Positions 34,252-43,066 are shown, numbered from the stretch's first letter. The stretch is DNA of 64,000 nucleotides from Pseudomonas sp. AFG_SD02_1510_Pfu_092 (GCF_003331055.1 NZ_PUQD01000008.1:1-64000); one strand, 5' to 3'. Notes: generated from the sequence alone by a model not told the origin. Numbers and translations: made by a program.

Positions 34252-34565
34252 TGAAGAAGCACGGCCCAGCCTTCAAGAAGGTCGTGATCGAGCTGGACAA
34301 GTGCCCTTTGTGCCGTGGGAGAGCGGTCACTCAGGGTGTGTTTCACGAACTGCCATGCGACCACTGCAACACCTCGGGCTTTGTGGCGGCTGCAACCGGC
34401 GAGGCCCTGGCCCTGGATGAACTGGTGACCCAGCTCAGCATTCGGCTTCGGGCAGCGCTCAGGCAGATCGAGCAGTTGAAGAACCCTCAGGCATCCGGGC
34501 CTGAGGCTACATATCAGGGAAGCAACCGGCGCGGCGCCGGCGGCACCAATTACACCGGGGATTGA
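34251..34565 (+). CDS. Zinc-ribbon-like hypothetical protein
   Basis: 104 residues from MKKHGPAFKKVVIELDKCPLC. The two cysteine pairs CPLCRGR and CDHCNTSG form a DnaJ-type zinc ribbon, followed by a helical segment (LVTQLSIRLRAALRQIEQLK) and a polar, glycine-rich tail. It lies just before the putative late regulator gene. Its size and zinc ribbon recall phage nin-region proteins, but no assignment is possible. Confidence 0.75.
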   Translation: MKKHGPAFKKVVIELDKCPLCRGRAVTQGVFHELPCDHCNTSGFVAAATGEALALDELVTQLSIRLRAALRQIEQLKNPQASGPEATYQGSNRRGAGGTNYTGD

Positions 34566-34576
34566 GGGGGAAAGAC

Positions 34577-34966
34577 ATGAAAAAACGAACCTACGTAGAT
34601 AAGGCCCTTGGTGACACCGCTTACATGCTTGAGCAATGGGGCTGGTGGCGCATGGATGCCATGGGCGTGCCTTACTATGTATGTCCGCTGTATGCGCTTA
34701 TGAAGGAGCACGCTCCAGCGGAAGGAGGGCTCAAGCAATACGTGATCACGGACGACCTAGCACTTGCGGTGGACGGCGCCGTAGCCAGGCTGAACAAGCG
34801 CAACCCGCAGTTGGGCGGTTTCGTCTGGCTGTACTTCGGCGCTAAATGGCCGGCGCTGCGGATCGCCCGTGAGCACAAGATGGGTGAAGCCAAGGCGCGC
34901 GAGCTGATCAACACTGGAGTGGCCTGGATCGATTGCGCCCTGGAGCGATTACGCGAAGCTGCATAA
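34577..34966 (+). CDS. Putative late antitermination protein Q-like
   Basis: 129 residues from MKKRTYVDKALGDTAYMLEQWGWW after GAGGGGG. The pattern LEQWGWWRMDAMGVPYY, ITDDLALAVDGAVARL, GGFVWLYFGAKWPALRIAREH resembles the DUF1133/antitermination Q group that controls phage late transcription. Position supports this: it is the last early gene, followed by a 375-base non-coding region with terminators and then the holin and late genes. The assignment is by pattern and context. Confidence 0.65.
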   Translation: MKKRTYVDKALGDTAYMLEQWGWWRMDAMGVPYYVCPLYALMKEHAPAEGGLKQYVITDDLALAVDGAVARLNKRNPQLGGFVWLYFGAKWPALRIAREHKMGEAKARELINTGVAWIDCALERLREAA

Positions 34967-35039
34967 AAAAGCTTTCCGCGCGGATAAACACCTGTTTTCA
35001 TAGCAGCGTGTCCAGCTTGCAAGCAACGCGACACAGACG

Positions 35040-35066
35040 AACCCCGGCCATTGTGTCGGGGTTTTT
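35040..35066 (+). terminator. Terminator after the Q-like gene
   Basis: AACCCCG-GCCATTGTGT-CGGGGTT followed by TTT. It would end early rightward transcripts or be the site bypassed by the late antiterminator. Confidence 0.75.
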
Positions 35067-35227
35067 CGCTTTTGCGGATGACCCGCCCAGGCAGCTGGGC
35101 TAAGTCGGTAGTGGCGTCGATCAAAGCCGTGCGCTCCCTGATCGGCTACGCGATGAGAGTCTGGGGTACGTGACCCAGCGAGCCAGACCAACAAGCCGGG
35201 AAGCTCCGGCCCTCCGCACCAATACCA

Positions 35228-35254
35228 AGCCTCAGCACCCGCTGGGGCTTTTTC
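35228..35254 (+). terminator. Second terminator-like hairpin upstream of the holin gene
   Basis: AGCCTCAGC-ACCC-GCTGGGGCT followed by TTTT, with one mismatch in the stem. It is placed 88 bases before the holin ATG, so it would need to be read through for late expression. Confidence 0.65.
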
Positions 35255-35341
35255 GTTTTCGGCTCCACCACACCCATCGCCCCGAGCTGGGAGTGCTGTT
35301 GGGGCTGAACCTACTCCGCTCCCCAAAAGGGAGGAATCGAG

Positions 35342-35665
35342 ATGCCAAACATGCCCGAGAAGGATCCTGGCCTGTGGGCCGCTGTGCTCACCTGGGTGCT
35401 GGCCCATCAGCCTCAGCTGTATGCCGCTGGCTTGTCAGTCGCGATCGCCGTCCTCCGGGTGGTGTATGGCGGCGGCACCCGGCGGCAGATGTTCTTGGAG
35501 GGCGCGTTGTGCGGCCTCATCACCCTGGCCCTGGTGCCGTTGCTCGAATGGATGGGCCTGCCACAGGGCATGGCCACCTTCGCAGGCGGAATGGTCGGCT
35601 TCATGGGCGTTGAGAAGCTTCGCGGCTATTCGGACCTGTTCCTGTCTCGCAAAGCACAAGGGTGA
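35342..35665 (+). CDS. Phage holin, lambda family
   Basis: 107 residues with three hydrophobic stretches: LYAAGLSVAIAVLRVVYGG, MFLEGALCGLITLALVPLLEWM and GMATFAGGMVGFMGV, then a charged tail SRKAQG. The start MPNMPEKDPGLW is typical of lambda-family holins in Pseudomonas phages, with dual Met starts that could set a holin/antiholin ratio. GGGAGGAATCGAG precedes the ATG. The holin gene is 20 kb away from the endolysin gene, a split lysis arrangement. Confidence 0.88.
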   Translation: MPNMPEKDPGLWAAVLTWVLAHQPQLYAAGLSVAIAVLRVVYGGGTRRQMFLEGALCGLITLALVPLLEWMGLPQGMATFAGGMVGFMGVEKLRGYSDLFLSRKAQG

Positions 35666-35669
35666 CCCG

Positions 35670-35867
35670 ATGATCACGCTGACTGACGTCAACCGCCGCC
35701 AGCACTATCTGGCCCCGGCGGCTGTTGCACGCGTGCAGGAGGCCGGCACTAGCTCGCAGTGGCACGGCATCTGCGCCATCGTCCACACGTTCGACGGCCA
35801 GGTGCTGGAAGTGCGTGAGCGTGCTGCCGATATCGCGCAGCAGCTCAGCATGCGCAGGACTGAGTGA
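35670..35867 (+). CDS. Small hypothetical phage protein
   Basis: 65 residues from MITLTDVNRRQHYLAPAAVARVQEA, ending QVLEVRERAADIAQQL. The pattern (ligand-free beta hairpin then helix) loosely resembles FlbD-like small proteins. It is coupled to the downstream gene, whose start overlaps its stop. Function unknown; common beside the holin in Pseudomonas prophages. Confidence 0.7.
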   Translation: MITLTDVNRRQHYLAPAAVARVQEAGTSSQWHGICAIVHTFDGQVLEVRERAADIAQQLSMRRTE

Positions 35868-36046
35868 TGGCCTGCAGTGGGTGCGCCGCTCGGCGCGAGT
35901 GGATCAACAAATGGATGAAGGTGGCCCGTGAACGAGCAAGCAATCTCTTTGCTCCAGCAGATCCTGGACCAGCAGAAGAAGCAGACAAGCCTGCTCGAAC
36001 AGATCGCGACCCAGAACCTGGCACTGATCGAAGCGCTGGCGGATGA
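35867..36046 (+). CDS. Small CxxC protein next to the holin
   Basis: 59 residues from MACSGCAARREWINKWMKVARERA. The CSGCAARRE---KW motif is a pattern I know from small proteins in Pseudomonas phage lysis regions. The C-terminal half overlaps the next gene in another frame, so that part is under dual coding and may be less constrained. It may bind a metal through the cysteine pair; no role can be assigned. Confidence 0.65.
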   Translation: MACSGCAARREWINKWMKVARERASNLFAPADPGPAEEADKPARTDRDPEPGTDRSAGG

Positions 36047-36107
36047 AGGCGGCGTCGATCCTGACGCCCCGCCTCAGACTTACCTGAGTGGTGCGCCATG
36101 CCGATGA
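35928..36107 (+). CDS. Small coiled-coil phage protein
   Basis: 59 residues with a GTG start, preceded by AAGG. It reads VNEQAISLLQQILDQQKKQ, then LLEQIATQNLALIEALADE and the C-terminal PPQTYLSGAPCR. Heptad spacing of Leu and Ile predicts a coiled coil. The TYLSG ending is recurrent in Pseudomonas prophages. It overlaps the preceding gene by 119 bases in a different frame and the HNH gene by ten bases. Confidence 0.7.
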   Translation: MNEQAISLLQQILDQQKKQTSLLEQIATQNLALIEALADEGGVDPDAPPQTYLSGAPCR

Positions 36108-36466
36108 GACCTCAGCGCCCGTGCCGGGCGTCAGGGTGCAGAGCACTGCACCGCAACGGCAATGGATACTGCGATGGTCATGCCGACCTGGCTGCCGAGC
36201 AGGCCAAGGCTTGGGCGACACGTAAGGGGTCAGGCCGTGGCGGTCGCCCGTGGCGGCGCAAGCGTGAGCGAATCCTGAAGCGAGATCAGTACCTCTGTCG
36301 GTGCGATGACTGCACCCGGCTCGGCCGCATCCGCGAAGCGCATGAGGTTGACCACATCGTGGCCTTGGCCCACGGCGGCACCGACGATGACAGCAACCTT
36401 CGGGCGATCAACCGCGACTGCCACAAGGTCAAGACGCAGCGGGAGTCGAAAACGGTCAAAAAATGA
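36098..36466 (+). CDS. HNH endonuclease
   Basis: 122 residues. The N-terminal CRASGC...GYCDGHAD motif is probably a zinc site. The HNH nuclease core reads CRCDDCTRLGRIREAHEVDHIVALAHGG and DDSNLRAINRDCHKVKT. In cos phages an HNH protein is encoded next to the terminase genes, as here, and cooperates with terminase in cos cleavage and packaging (known for HK97 gp74). It is the last gene before the small terminase gene. Confidence 0.92.
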   Translation: MPMRPQRPCRASGCRALHRNGNGYCDGHADLAAEQAKAWATRKGSGRGGRPWRRKRERILKRDQYLCRCDDCTRLGRIREAHEVDHIVALAHGGTDDDSNLRAINRDCHKVKTQRESKTVKK

Positions 36467-36602
36467 TCGAAAATGGCGTAAATGAGACAAGATCTCATTG
36501 GGCGGGAGGGGGAGGGTCAAAAGTTCAGGCCTTTCCGCTCGGACACCGCGCCCTCAGTCGTTTTTTTACACCCGCGAAATATAAAGTTTAATGGAGGCGC
36601 CG
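36467..36602 (+). promoter_or_regulatory. HNH-terS spacer, candidate cos region
   Basis: 136 bases without a gene. It contains GAGACAAGATCTC (an inverted repeat), then GGGCGGGAGGGGGAGGGTCAAAAGTTC, an unusual strand-biased purine-rich block at about 36499-36526, then AT-rich DNA before terS. In cos phages of this gene order the cos site lies between the HNH and small terminase genes. This is inferred from position and composition. Confidence 0.5.
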
Positions 36603-37082
36603 ATGCCAGGGGTTGCCGGGCGCTCCGGCCGTCGCCCAAAACCCACGGCCCAGAAGGCGTTGGCCGGCAATCCCGGCAAGCGCAAGCTGAACAAGGACGA
36701 GCCAGATTTCGCCCTAGTGACGAACGTCGACGCGCCAGAATGGCTGTGCGAACACGCCACCAGGGTTTGGGAAATGCTGGTTCCGGAATTGCTCCGGGCC
36801 AAGGTTCTTGCCCTGACCGACATGCACAACGTCGAGGCGTTTTGCTCTGCCTACGGCAACTGGCGAAGGGCCCAGGAATCGGTTATCGCTCACGGCATCG
36901 TGGTGGCTGGAGCCACTGGCGGGCCCGTGAAAAACCCGGCGCTCACTGCCGCTAACGAAGCGATGCGCCAGATGGTCACCTTCGGCTCGATGCTGGGTCT
37001 GGACCCGGCCAGCCGCACGAGGATCATCGGCGGCAACAAGCAGAAATCCACCAACGAGTTCGCAGCCCTACTGAGTTCCTGA
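36603..37082 (+). CDS. terS: Terminase small subunit (P27 family)
   Basis: 159 residues from [27 protein letters not shown], the basic N terminus typical of P27-family small terminases. It is followed by [35 protein letters not shown] and a C terminus with [22 protein letters not shown] and FAALL. It binds cos or pac DNA and recruits TerL. The ATG at 36603 has GGAGG five bases upstream; the ATG at 36591 overlaps that ribosome-binding site and is rejected. Its stop overlaps the TerL start. Confidence 0.93.
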   Translation: MPGVAGRSGRRPKPTAQKALAGNPGKRKLNKDEPDFALVTNVDAPEWLCEHATRVWEMLVPELLRAKVLALTDMHNVEAFCSAYGNWRRAQESVIAHGIVVAGATGGPVKNPALTAANEAMRQMVTFGSMLGLDPASRTRIIGGNKQKSTNEFAALLSS

Positions 37083-38809
37083 TGGCCAGAGCCAAGTACA
37101 CCAACGTCGACAAGGCGATGGCGTGGGCAAGGTCCGTCCTCAAAGGAAAGTTTCCCGCCTGCCTCTTCATCCACCAGGCGATAGAGCGGCACTTCGATGA
37201 TGTGGCGGCCAGTCGATCGAAGGACTACCCGTACAAATTCGATCCGGCGAAAGCCGAGAAGAAGCTGCGCCTTATGCAGCTGCTGCCGCACACCAAGGGC
37301 GAATGGGCGTTCAAGCGTCAGCTGATCACCCTGGAACCGTGGCAGCTGTTCGGCATTGCCTGCACCTTCGGCTGGATCCGGAAGAAGGGCGGGTACCGGC
37401 GCTTCCGCGAGAGCTACTGGGAAGTACCGCGTAAGAACGGCAAGTCGGTGATCGCCGCCGGCGTCGGCATCAGCATGTTCGTTGCCGACAATGAGTTTGG
37501 TGCCGAGGTCTACTCCGGCGCGACGACGGAAGCGCAGGCTTGGGAGGTGTTCCGGCCGGCGCGGCTGATGGTTAGCCGCTCGCCAATGTTGATGGAGGCT
37601 GCAGGTATCGAGGTCAACGCCTCGAACATGAACATCCCGTCCAACGGCAGCCGCTTCGAGCCGTTGATTGGCAACCCTGGCGATGGTGCTTCGCCTTCGT
37701 GCGCGATCGTCGACGAGTACCACGAGCACGCCACTGCGGCCCAGTACGACACAATGCTCACTGGCATGGGGGCTCGCAGGCAGCCGCTGATGTTCATCAT
37801 CACGACCGCCGGTGCGGATATTGAGGGCCCGTGCTACGACAAGCGCCGCCAGGTCATCGAAATGCTGAACGGCACCGTTCCTGACGACGAGCTGTTCGGT
37901 TATATCTGGACCCTCGACGAGGGCGACGACTGGACCGACCCGAAGAACCTGGCCAAGGCCAACCCCTGCATGGGTGTGTCGGTGTTTCAGGAGTACCTGG
38001 AGAGCCAGCTGGCCCGGGCAATACGCTCGGCGCGCTTCACCAACACGTTCAAGACCAAGCACCTGAACCTTTGGGTGACCGCCAAATCTGGCTTCTTCAA
38101 CATGGAGAGCTGGAAGGCGTGCGAGGACAAGACCCTCACCCTCGAGCAGTTCGAAGGCCAGGAGTGGATTGCCGGATTCGACTTGGCGCGCAAGCTGGAC
38201 ATGAACTCCAGGGCCAGGCTTTTTTGGCGAGAAATCGACGGGAAGATCCACTATTACAGCGTGGCGCCGGCTTTCTGGGTTCCCGAGGATACCGCCAACG
38301 ACGTCGACAACAAGCGCATGACCGAGCGATTCCAGGCTTGGGTGAACACTGGGTACCTGGTCACCACGCCTGGTGCCGAGGTGGACTATCGGGAAATCCT
38401 TGAGGACACCAAGGAGGCCAACCTACTGGCGCCCATCACCGAGAGCCCCATCGACCCACACGGTGCGACTGGCCTAAGCCACGATCTGGACGACGAAGGA
38501 TTCAATCCCATCACCGTCACCCAGAACTACACCAACATGTCCGACCCCATGAAGGAGCTGGAAGCAGCCATCGAGGCGGGCCGGTTCCATCACGACGGAA
38601 ACCCGATCATGACCTGGTGTATCGCCAACGTGATCGGCAAGCACCTGCCAGGCAATGACGACGTGGTCCGCCCGATCAAGCAGGGCGACGACAACAAGAT
38701 CGACGGCGCGGTCGCGCTGATCATGGCTATCGGGTCCGTGCTGCGGCTGGCAGCTGAAGGAAACGGCGGCTTCGACAACTTCTTCGCCAATCCCATCGTG
38801 CTTGGCTGA
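37082..38809 (+). CDS. terL: Terminase large subunit (HK97-like)
   Basis: 575 residues, the packaging ATPase/nuclease. The adenine/Walker A region is [15 protein letters not shown] near residue 113; Walker B is [10 protein letters not shown] near 211, followed by the coupling motif IITTAG. The RNase H-like nuclease domain carries [13 protein letters not shown] near 363 and the last acidic residue in [12 protein letters not shown]. It belongs to the terminase_1 (HK97/phiC31-like) branch typical of P27-type small subunits. It packages into the portal encoded just downstream. Confidence 0.96.
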   Translation: MARAKYTNVDKAMAWARSVLKGKFPACLFIHQAIERHFDDVAASRSKDYPYKFDPAKAEKKLRLMQLLPHTKGEWAFKRQLITLEPWQLFGIACTFGWIRKKGGYRRFRESYWEVPRKNGKSVIAAGVGISMFVADNEFGAEVYSGATTEAQAWEVFRPARLMVSRSPMLMEAAGIEVNASNMNIPSNGSRFEPLIGNPGDGASPSCAIVDEYHEHATAAQYDTMLTGMGARRQPLMFIITTAGADIEGPCYDKRRQVIEMLNGTVPDDELFGYIWTLDEGDDWTDPKNLAKANPCMGVSVFQEYLESQLARAIRSARFTNTFKTKHLNLWVTAKSGFFNMESWKACEDKTLTLEQFEGQEWIAGFDLARKLDMNSRARLFWREIDGKIHYYSVAPAFWVPEDTANDVDNKRMTERFQAWVNTGYLVTTPGAEVDYREILEDTKEANLLAPITESPIDPHGATGLSHDLDDEGFNPITVTQNYTNMSDPMKELEAAIEAGRFHHDGNPIMTWCIANVIGKHLPGNDDVVRPIKQGDDNKIDGAVALIMAIGSVLRLAAEGNGGFDNFFANPIVLG

Positions 38810-38819
38810 CAGGAACCCT

Positions 38820-38984
38820 ATGAAAACTGGTCTCATCATCTTTCTGGCGCTCGCTGCCGGCGGCCTGCTGTTGGGCGTAGCGGGCGTATACGTGCTGGCG
38901 GGCCTGGGCTACAGCCTCTTGGCCGCAGCCTTCTCCTGCCTCGCTGCCGCTGGATTCATCCGCAAGGGGCTGACCAGTGGCTAA
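38820..38984 (+). CDS. Small membrane protein between terL and portal
   Basis: 54 residues from MKTGLIIFLALAAGG, with two hydrophobic stretches (LIIFLALAAGGLLLGVAGVYVLAG and YSLLAAAFSCLAAAGF) and a short polar tail. Preceded by AGGAACCCT. Small membrane proteins at this position are common in HK97-like phages, with unknown function. It overlaps the portal gene by eight bases. Confidence 0.75.
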   Translation: MKTGLIIFLALAAGGLLLGVAGVYVLAGLGYSLLAAAFSCLAAAGFIRKGLTSG

Positions 38985-40311
38985 ATCTCTCACTCAGGTG
39001 CTGGGCCAGGCGCTGGTCAAGTCCGCCGAGCCTGGCATGGCTTCCAGCGTGGCAGGCTGGGCCGGCAGGCGCATCGGCCTTACCGATTCGACATTCTGGA
39101 GCAAGTTCTACGGCACCGACTCGGCGTCTGGGAAAGTGGTCAGCCAGCAGACGGCTCTCCAGCTGTCGACCGTATGGGCATGTGTGAGGCTCATCGCCGA
39201 GACGATCGCCACGCTGCCAATCGCGCTCTATGAGGACAAGAACGGCGCGCCGGTGGTGGCAAGCTCCCACCCGGTCAATTTCGTGATCAGCCAGCAGCCC
39301 AACGCCGACCAGACCCCGGTGGAATTCTGGGAGAACGTCATGGCCAGTCTGCTGCTGCAGGGGAATTCATTCTGCGAGCCGCACATGAGCGGCAGGTCGC
39401 TGACCAGCCTGGAATTTCTCCTCCCGCAGAACATGTCGCCGCCGCGTCGCCTTGCAGATGGCCGTATCGAGTACCGATACACCGACAGCTTTGGCAAGCC
39501 GCAGACGCTCACCGATGAGCAGATGGTGCACATCAGGGCGTTCGGTACCGACCCGCTGTGCGGGCTTTCACCTCTGTCCTATGGGCGTCAGGTATTGGGC
39601 TCGGCCATGGCCGCCGATGAGTCGGCAGCCAAGATGTTCGCCAACGGGATGAAGCTCGGCGGTGTGCTTTCCACCGACCAGATCCTTAATCCGAAGCAGC
39701 GCGGCGAGCTGCGCGACGACATGGTCAAGCAGTACGAGGGTGTGACCAACGCGGGCAAGACCATGCTGCTCGAGGCTGGCATGAAGTATCAGCAGGTGTC
39801 GATGACGCCTGAAGACGCCCAGATGCTCCAAACCAGGGCGTTCAACGTCGAGGAGATTTGCCGCTGGTTCCGGGTGCCGCCGTGGATGGTTGGACACACG
39901 CAGAACTCCACCAGCTGGGGCACAGGCATGGAGCAGCAGATGATCGGCTTCCTGTCATTCACCCTGCTTCCCTGGATCAAGCGCATCGAGATGTGCGCCA
40001 ACCGGCGCCTGCTGCGCCCTGATGAGCGCCGTCGCTTCTACGTGAAGTTCAACCCTGAAGGCCTGCTGCGCATGGACAGCGCGGCGCGGGCGGCTTTCTA
40101 CAGCTCGATGACGCAGAACGGGATCTATACACGGGACGACTGCCGGCGCAAAGAGAACCTGCCCCCGCAGGGTGGCAACGCCGCGAAGCTCACCGTGCAA
40201 TCCAACATGCTGCCCATCGACAAGCTGGGCGAAGACCCCGGCGGCGCCAACCAGGCCAAGGCAGCGTTGCTCGACTGGCTCAATGACCAGCCAAGAGGTA
40301 AATCTGAATGA
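38977..40311 (+). CDS. Portal protein (HK97 family)
   Basis: 444 residues, the dodecameric head vertex through which DNA enters. Family marks: ALQLSTVWACVRLIAETIATLPIALYE, the HPVNFVISQQPN segment, GNSFCEPHMSG, IRAFGTDPLCGLSPL and the C-terminal ARAAFYSSMTQNGIYTRDDCR. A 40-residue polar C-terminal tail ends the protein. Its stop overlaps the protease ATG, as usual for the portal-protease-capsid cluster. Confidence 0.95.
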   Translation: MAKSLTQVLGQALVKSAEPGMASSVAGWAGRRIGLTDSTFWSKFYGTDSASGKVVSQQTALQLSTVWACVRLIAETIATLPIALYEDKNGAPVVASSHPVNFVISQQPNADQTPVEFWENVMASLLLQGNSFCEPHMSGRSLTSLEFLLPQNMSPPRRLADGRIEYRYTDSFGKPQTLTDEQMVHIRAFGTDPLCGLSPLSYGRQVLGSAMAADESAAKMFANGMKLGGVLSTDQILNPKQRGELRDDMVKQYEGVTNAGKTMLLEAGMKYQQVSMTPEDAQMLQTRAFNVEEICRWFRVPPWMVGHTQNSTSWGTGMEQQMIGFLSFTLLPWIKRIEMCANRRLLRPDERRRFYVKFNPEGLLRMDSAARAAFYSSMTQNGIYTRDDCRRKENLPPQGGNAAKLTVQSNMLPIDKLGEDPGGANQAKAALLDWLNDQPRGKSE

Positions 40312-41054
40312 AAACCGCACCCACCAGCTGGTGGTCTGGGCCCGGCGTCAAGGCGGGCCACAAAGATCGAGCAGCGGCAGTCAAATACCGCTCTTTCGAC
40401 TATGACGTGAAGGCTGTCGGAGACGACGGCCTTTTTTCTGGCTACGGCTCAGTGTTTGGCGTGGTCGACAGCTACAACGAAGTGGTCGCGCCTGGCGCCT
40501 TCTTGGAGTCGATCGAGGACGCCAAGGCCAAGTCGAGAACCTTCCCAGTGCTCTGGCAGCACCGCACTGGTGAGCCAATCGGCAGCTGGGACATCAGCAG
40601 CATGAAGGAAGACGACCGGGGTCTGTTCGGGTCCGGCGAGCTCTGGCTGCAGGACGCCCCCTATGCGCGCATCGCCTACCGCGGCATGCAGACCCGCTCG
40701 ATCACCGGCCTGTCGATTGGCTACTACGTCCGCGAATCGAGCTTTGACGAGAAGACTCGGATCCGGACGCTCACCAAGCTGGACCTGATCGAGATATCCA
40801 TCGTCACCGTGCCCGCCAACGACGAGGCGCGCACCGACACCATCAAGTCGAAGTTGGCCCACGGCGGCCTGCCTTCGATGCCCGAATTTGAGTTGCTCCT
40901 GCGCGAGGCAGGCTTCTCGAAATCTCAGTCCACGGTGATTGCCAATCGTGGGCTGCAGCACCTGCTCCGGAGCGAGTCCGAGGGCGACCTGGCAGCAATC
41001 GAAATCGTCGAGGCGTTGAAGTCGCGCCCGACACTTTCTCTCCCATCGTTTTGA
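40308..41054 (+). CDS. Prohead maturation protease (HK97 family)
   Basis: 248 residues, a herpes-assemblin-like serine protease (family U35/S78). The catalytic His is in LWQHRTGEPIG near residue 85 and the catalytic Ser in TGLSIGYYV near 133. The YGSVFGVVDSYNEVVAPGAF N-terminal block is typical. The C-terminal 60 residues are more variable. It cleaves the N-terminal delta domain of the capsid protein, encoded directly downstream, during maturation. Confidence 0.94.
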   Translation: MKTAPTSWWSGPGVKAGHKDRAAAVKYRSFDYDVKAVGDDGLFSGYGSVFGVVDSYNEVVAPGAFLESIEDAKAKSRTFPVLWQHRTGEPIGSWDISSMKEDDRGLFGSGELWLQDAPYARIAYRGMQTRSITGLSIGYYVRESSFDEKTRIRTLTKLDLIEISIVTVPANDEARTDTIKSKLAHGGLPSMPEFELLLREAGFSKSQSTVIANRGLQHLLRSESEGDLAAIEIVEALKSRPTLSLPSF

Positions 41055-41063
41055 GGATTCATC

Positions 41064-42320
41064 ATGCATAACGCCATGAGCAACCAGGCTCGCTCCGAAC
41101 ACCGCCAGTTCCAGCGCAAGGAGCACGCCGAAGACAAGCTGCAGCTGAAAGCGGTCAACGACCTGCTCGATGAGCGCGACAAAGAGATCAAGGCGTTCGC
41201 CGCCAAGGCCGCTGAAGAGATCAAGTCGCACGGAACCATCCTGGCCGAAACCAAGACCATCCTCGATGGTCTGGTGAAGGACGGCTTGGGCCTGCAGGAC
41301 CGTCTGCAGGAGATCGAGCAGAAGATGGCTCGCCGTTTCTCCGCCAATGACCCTGTCGACTTCAAGTCTGCAGGCGAAGAGCTGACCGAATGCGACGATT
41401 TCAAGGCGCTGCAAACTCGCGGTCGTGGCATCGTTCGAGTTGGCAGGAAGGCCGTCACCAACATCACCAGCGCTACCACTGGCACCGGTGGCGTCGGCGT
41501 AGCGATCCAGCCGACTCGCGTTCCAGGCATCGTGGTTGGGCCGGAGCGCGAGTTCACCATTCGCGACCTGATCATGCCCGGCCGTACCGGCTCGAACGCG
41601 GTCGAGTTCGTGCAGGAAACCGGCTTCCAGAACATGGCCGCGCCCCAGGCAGGTGAGGGGGCCGCGAAAGCCCAGTCCGACCTGTCCTTCGGCCTGAAGA
41701 CCACCAATGTCATCACTATTGCTCACTGGTTCCGTGCTTCCAAACAGGTCCTGTCTGACATCCCGCTGCTGCAGAGCTACATCAACGGTCGCGCCATCTA
41801 CGGCCTGAAGTACAAGGAAGAAGAGCAGCTGCTCGCTGGCGACGGCACCGGCCAGAACCTGCTGGGCCTGATTCCCCAGGCCACCGCTTTCAACAACGCC
41901 CTGCGCAAAGCCGGCGACACCAAGATCGATACTCTGCGCCGCGCGATTCTGCAGGTCCGCATCGCCGAGTACCGCGCCTCGGCCATTGCCCTGAACCCGG
42001 TCGACTGGGCGGACATCGAGCTGACGAAGGATGCAAACGGCTCCTACATCTGGGTGAACGTTCAAGAAGGCGGCGTGCAGCGCCTGTGGAAGCTGCCGGT
42101 GGTGGACAGCAACGCAGTGCCAGAAGGCGAATTCCTGGTCGGTGCGATGAACATCGCGGCCCAGGTGTTCGACCGCGAGGAAGCGGCCGTCGAGGTTTCC
42201 ACCGAGGACGGCGACAACTTCCGCACCAACATGGTCACCATCCGCGCCGAAGAACGCCTTGCGTTGGCGGTGTACCGCCCCGAGTCGTTCGTCCACGGCG
42301 AGTTCGAAGCCACCCCGTAA
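41064..42320 (+). CDS. Major capsid protein (HK97 fold)
   Basis: 418 residues. The N-terminal ~110 residues are charged and coiled-coil rich (LKAVNDLLDERDKEIKAFAA, then LGLQDRLQEIEQKMARRF), forming the delta scaffold removed by the protease. The mature HK97-fold part follows with PGRTGSNAVEFVQETGFQN, HWFRASKQVLSDIPLLQSYI, LLAGDGTGQNLLGL, EYRASAIALNPVDWADIE and the C-terminal EERLALAVYRPESFV. Size and gene order agree with HK97-type phages. Confidence 0.95.
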   Translation: MHNAMSNQARSEHRQFQRKEHAEDKLQLKAVNDLLDERDKEIKAFAAKAAEEIKSHGTILAETKTILDGLVKDGLGLQDRLQEIEQKMARRFSANDPVDFKSAGEELTECDDFKALQTRGRGIVRVGRKAVTNITSATTGTGGVGVAIQPTRVPGIVVGPEREFTIRDLIMPGRTGSNAVEFVQETGFQNMAAPQAGEGAAKAQSDLSFGLKTTNVITIAHWFRASKQVLSDIPLLQSYINGRAIYGLKYKEEEQLLAGDGTGQNLLGLIPQATAFNNALRKAGDTKIDTLRRAILQVRIAEYRASAIALNPVDWADIELTKDANGSYIWVNVQEGGVQRLWKLPVVDSNAVPEGEFLVGAMNIAAQVFDREEAAVEVSTEDGDNFRTNMVTIRAEERLALAVYRPESFVHGEFEATP

Positions 42321-42361
42321 TCAGCCCAGGAGCACGCCCGGGAAACCGGGCGTGACTGCAC

Positions 42362-42586
42362 ATGCCAGACGTTAAAGTGAAAACCATCAAGGGCTTCAAC
42401 AACGGCGGCGCGTACGTCAAGCGCAACCAAGAAATCACCGTCGACGAGCTGCGTGCTCGCGATTTGCTGCGTAATGGCCTGATCGAGGATTACGACGTGA
42501 AGAAAGCCCAGGAACCCGATAACAAGAAGGCGCCGGAGCCAGCCAACAAAAGCGGCAAGGGAGCGGCCACCAAGCCCAAGGAGTAA
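42362..42586 (+). CDS. Small basic phage head protein, unknown
   Basis: 74 residues from MPDVKVKTIKGFNNGGAYVKRNQEI, with an N-terminal beta-rich part resembling the small proteins found downstream of HK97 capsid genes, and a Lys/Pro/Glu-rich C-terminal half (KKAQEPDNKKAPEPANKSG). It may be a decoration or head-completion factor. It lies in the head cluster, four bases before the connector gene. Confidence 0.75.
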   Translation: MPDVKVKTIKGFNNGGAYVKRNQEITVDELRARDLLRNGLIEDYDVKKAQEPDNKKAPEPANKSGKGAATKPKE

Positions 42587-42589
42587 TCC

Positions 42590-43066
42590 ATGTCCGTGAT
42601 CGCCATCGATATCGCCATGCACCACCTGCTGGCCGAGCCTGACGACCAGGTGCTGGTCCAGGCTCAGCTCGATGCGGCGGAGGAGTCGGCGATGCAGTTT
42701 CTCAATCGGCGCTTCTATCTGGACCAGGTGGCTCTCGACGCAGCCCGCGCCGGCGTACCAGCGGCCATGCAGCAAGCCAAGGAGGCGAACGCAGACGCGG
42801 TTGCTGCAGCTAAGGCGGAGCAGGACCACGCCATGCGCTGCCGTTTGCTTGAGCACGCACGCAAGGCCCTGGCGGATGCCTACGACCTGGCGGATTCCAT
42901 CGCCTACGGGATGGTGCTTAACCCCGCCATCCAGGCGGCTTGCCTGCTCAAGCTTGGCCACCTGTTCGCCAACCGCGAGGATGTCATCACCGGCACCATT
43001 GCCACCGAGTTACCGCTGGCGTCCCAGCACCTGCTGATGCCCTATCGCATCCGGATGGGTGTGTGA
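42590..43066 (+). CDS. Head-tail connector protein (gp6-like)
   Basis: 158 residues. The N-terminal helix block LLAEPDDQVLVQAQLDAAEESAMQFLNRRF and the C-terminal NPAIQAACLLKLGHLFANRED match the phage gp6/HK97 adaptor family that binds under the portal. Between them an extra alanine-rich charged helix (about residues 50-95) lengthens it relative to the usual ~100-residue form. Stop and next ATG overlap (TGATG). Confidence 0.88.
   Translation: MSVIAIDIAMHHLLAEPDDQVLVQAQLDAAEESAMQFLNRRFYLDQVALDAARAGVPAAMQQAKEANADAVAAAKAEQDHAMRCRLLEHARKALADAYDLADSIAYGMVLNPAIQAACLLKLGHLFANREDVITGTIATELPLASQHLLMPYRIRMGV

Larger units (their letters stand above)
34967..35341 (+). promoter_or_regulatory. Non-coding region between early and late genes
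   Basis: About 375 bases without a supported ORF. It holds two terminator-like hairpins (35040-35066 and 35228-35254), a CTGGG...CCCAG stem near 35161-35178 and several GC-rich stems. The site after a Q-like gene and before the holin gene is where a late promoter, pause site and Q-dependent terminator are expected. A late promoter could not be placed with confidence. Confidence 0.55.

Noticed and set aside
35074..35220. Possible phage tRNA (GCGGATG ... CCTCCGCACCA)
   Set aside because: The arms are about 147 bases apart, one acceptor pair is mismatched, and there is no TTCRA T-loop or recognisable anticodon arm.
40449..42296. 615-codon minus-strand ORF over the protease and capsid genes
   Set aside because: Mirror of conserved structural genes; composition typical of shadows.
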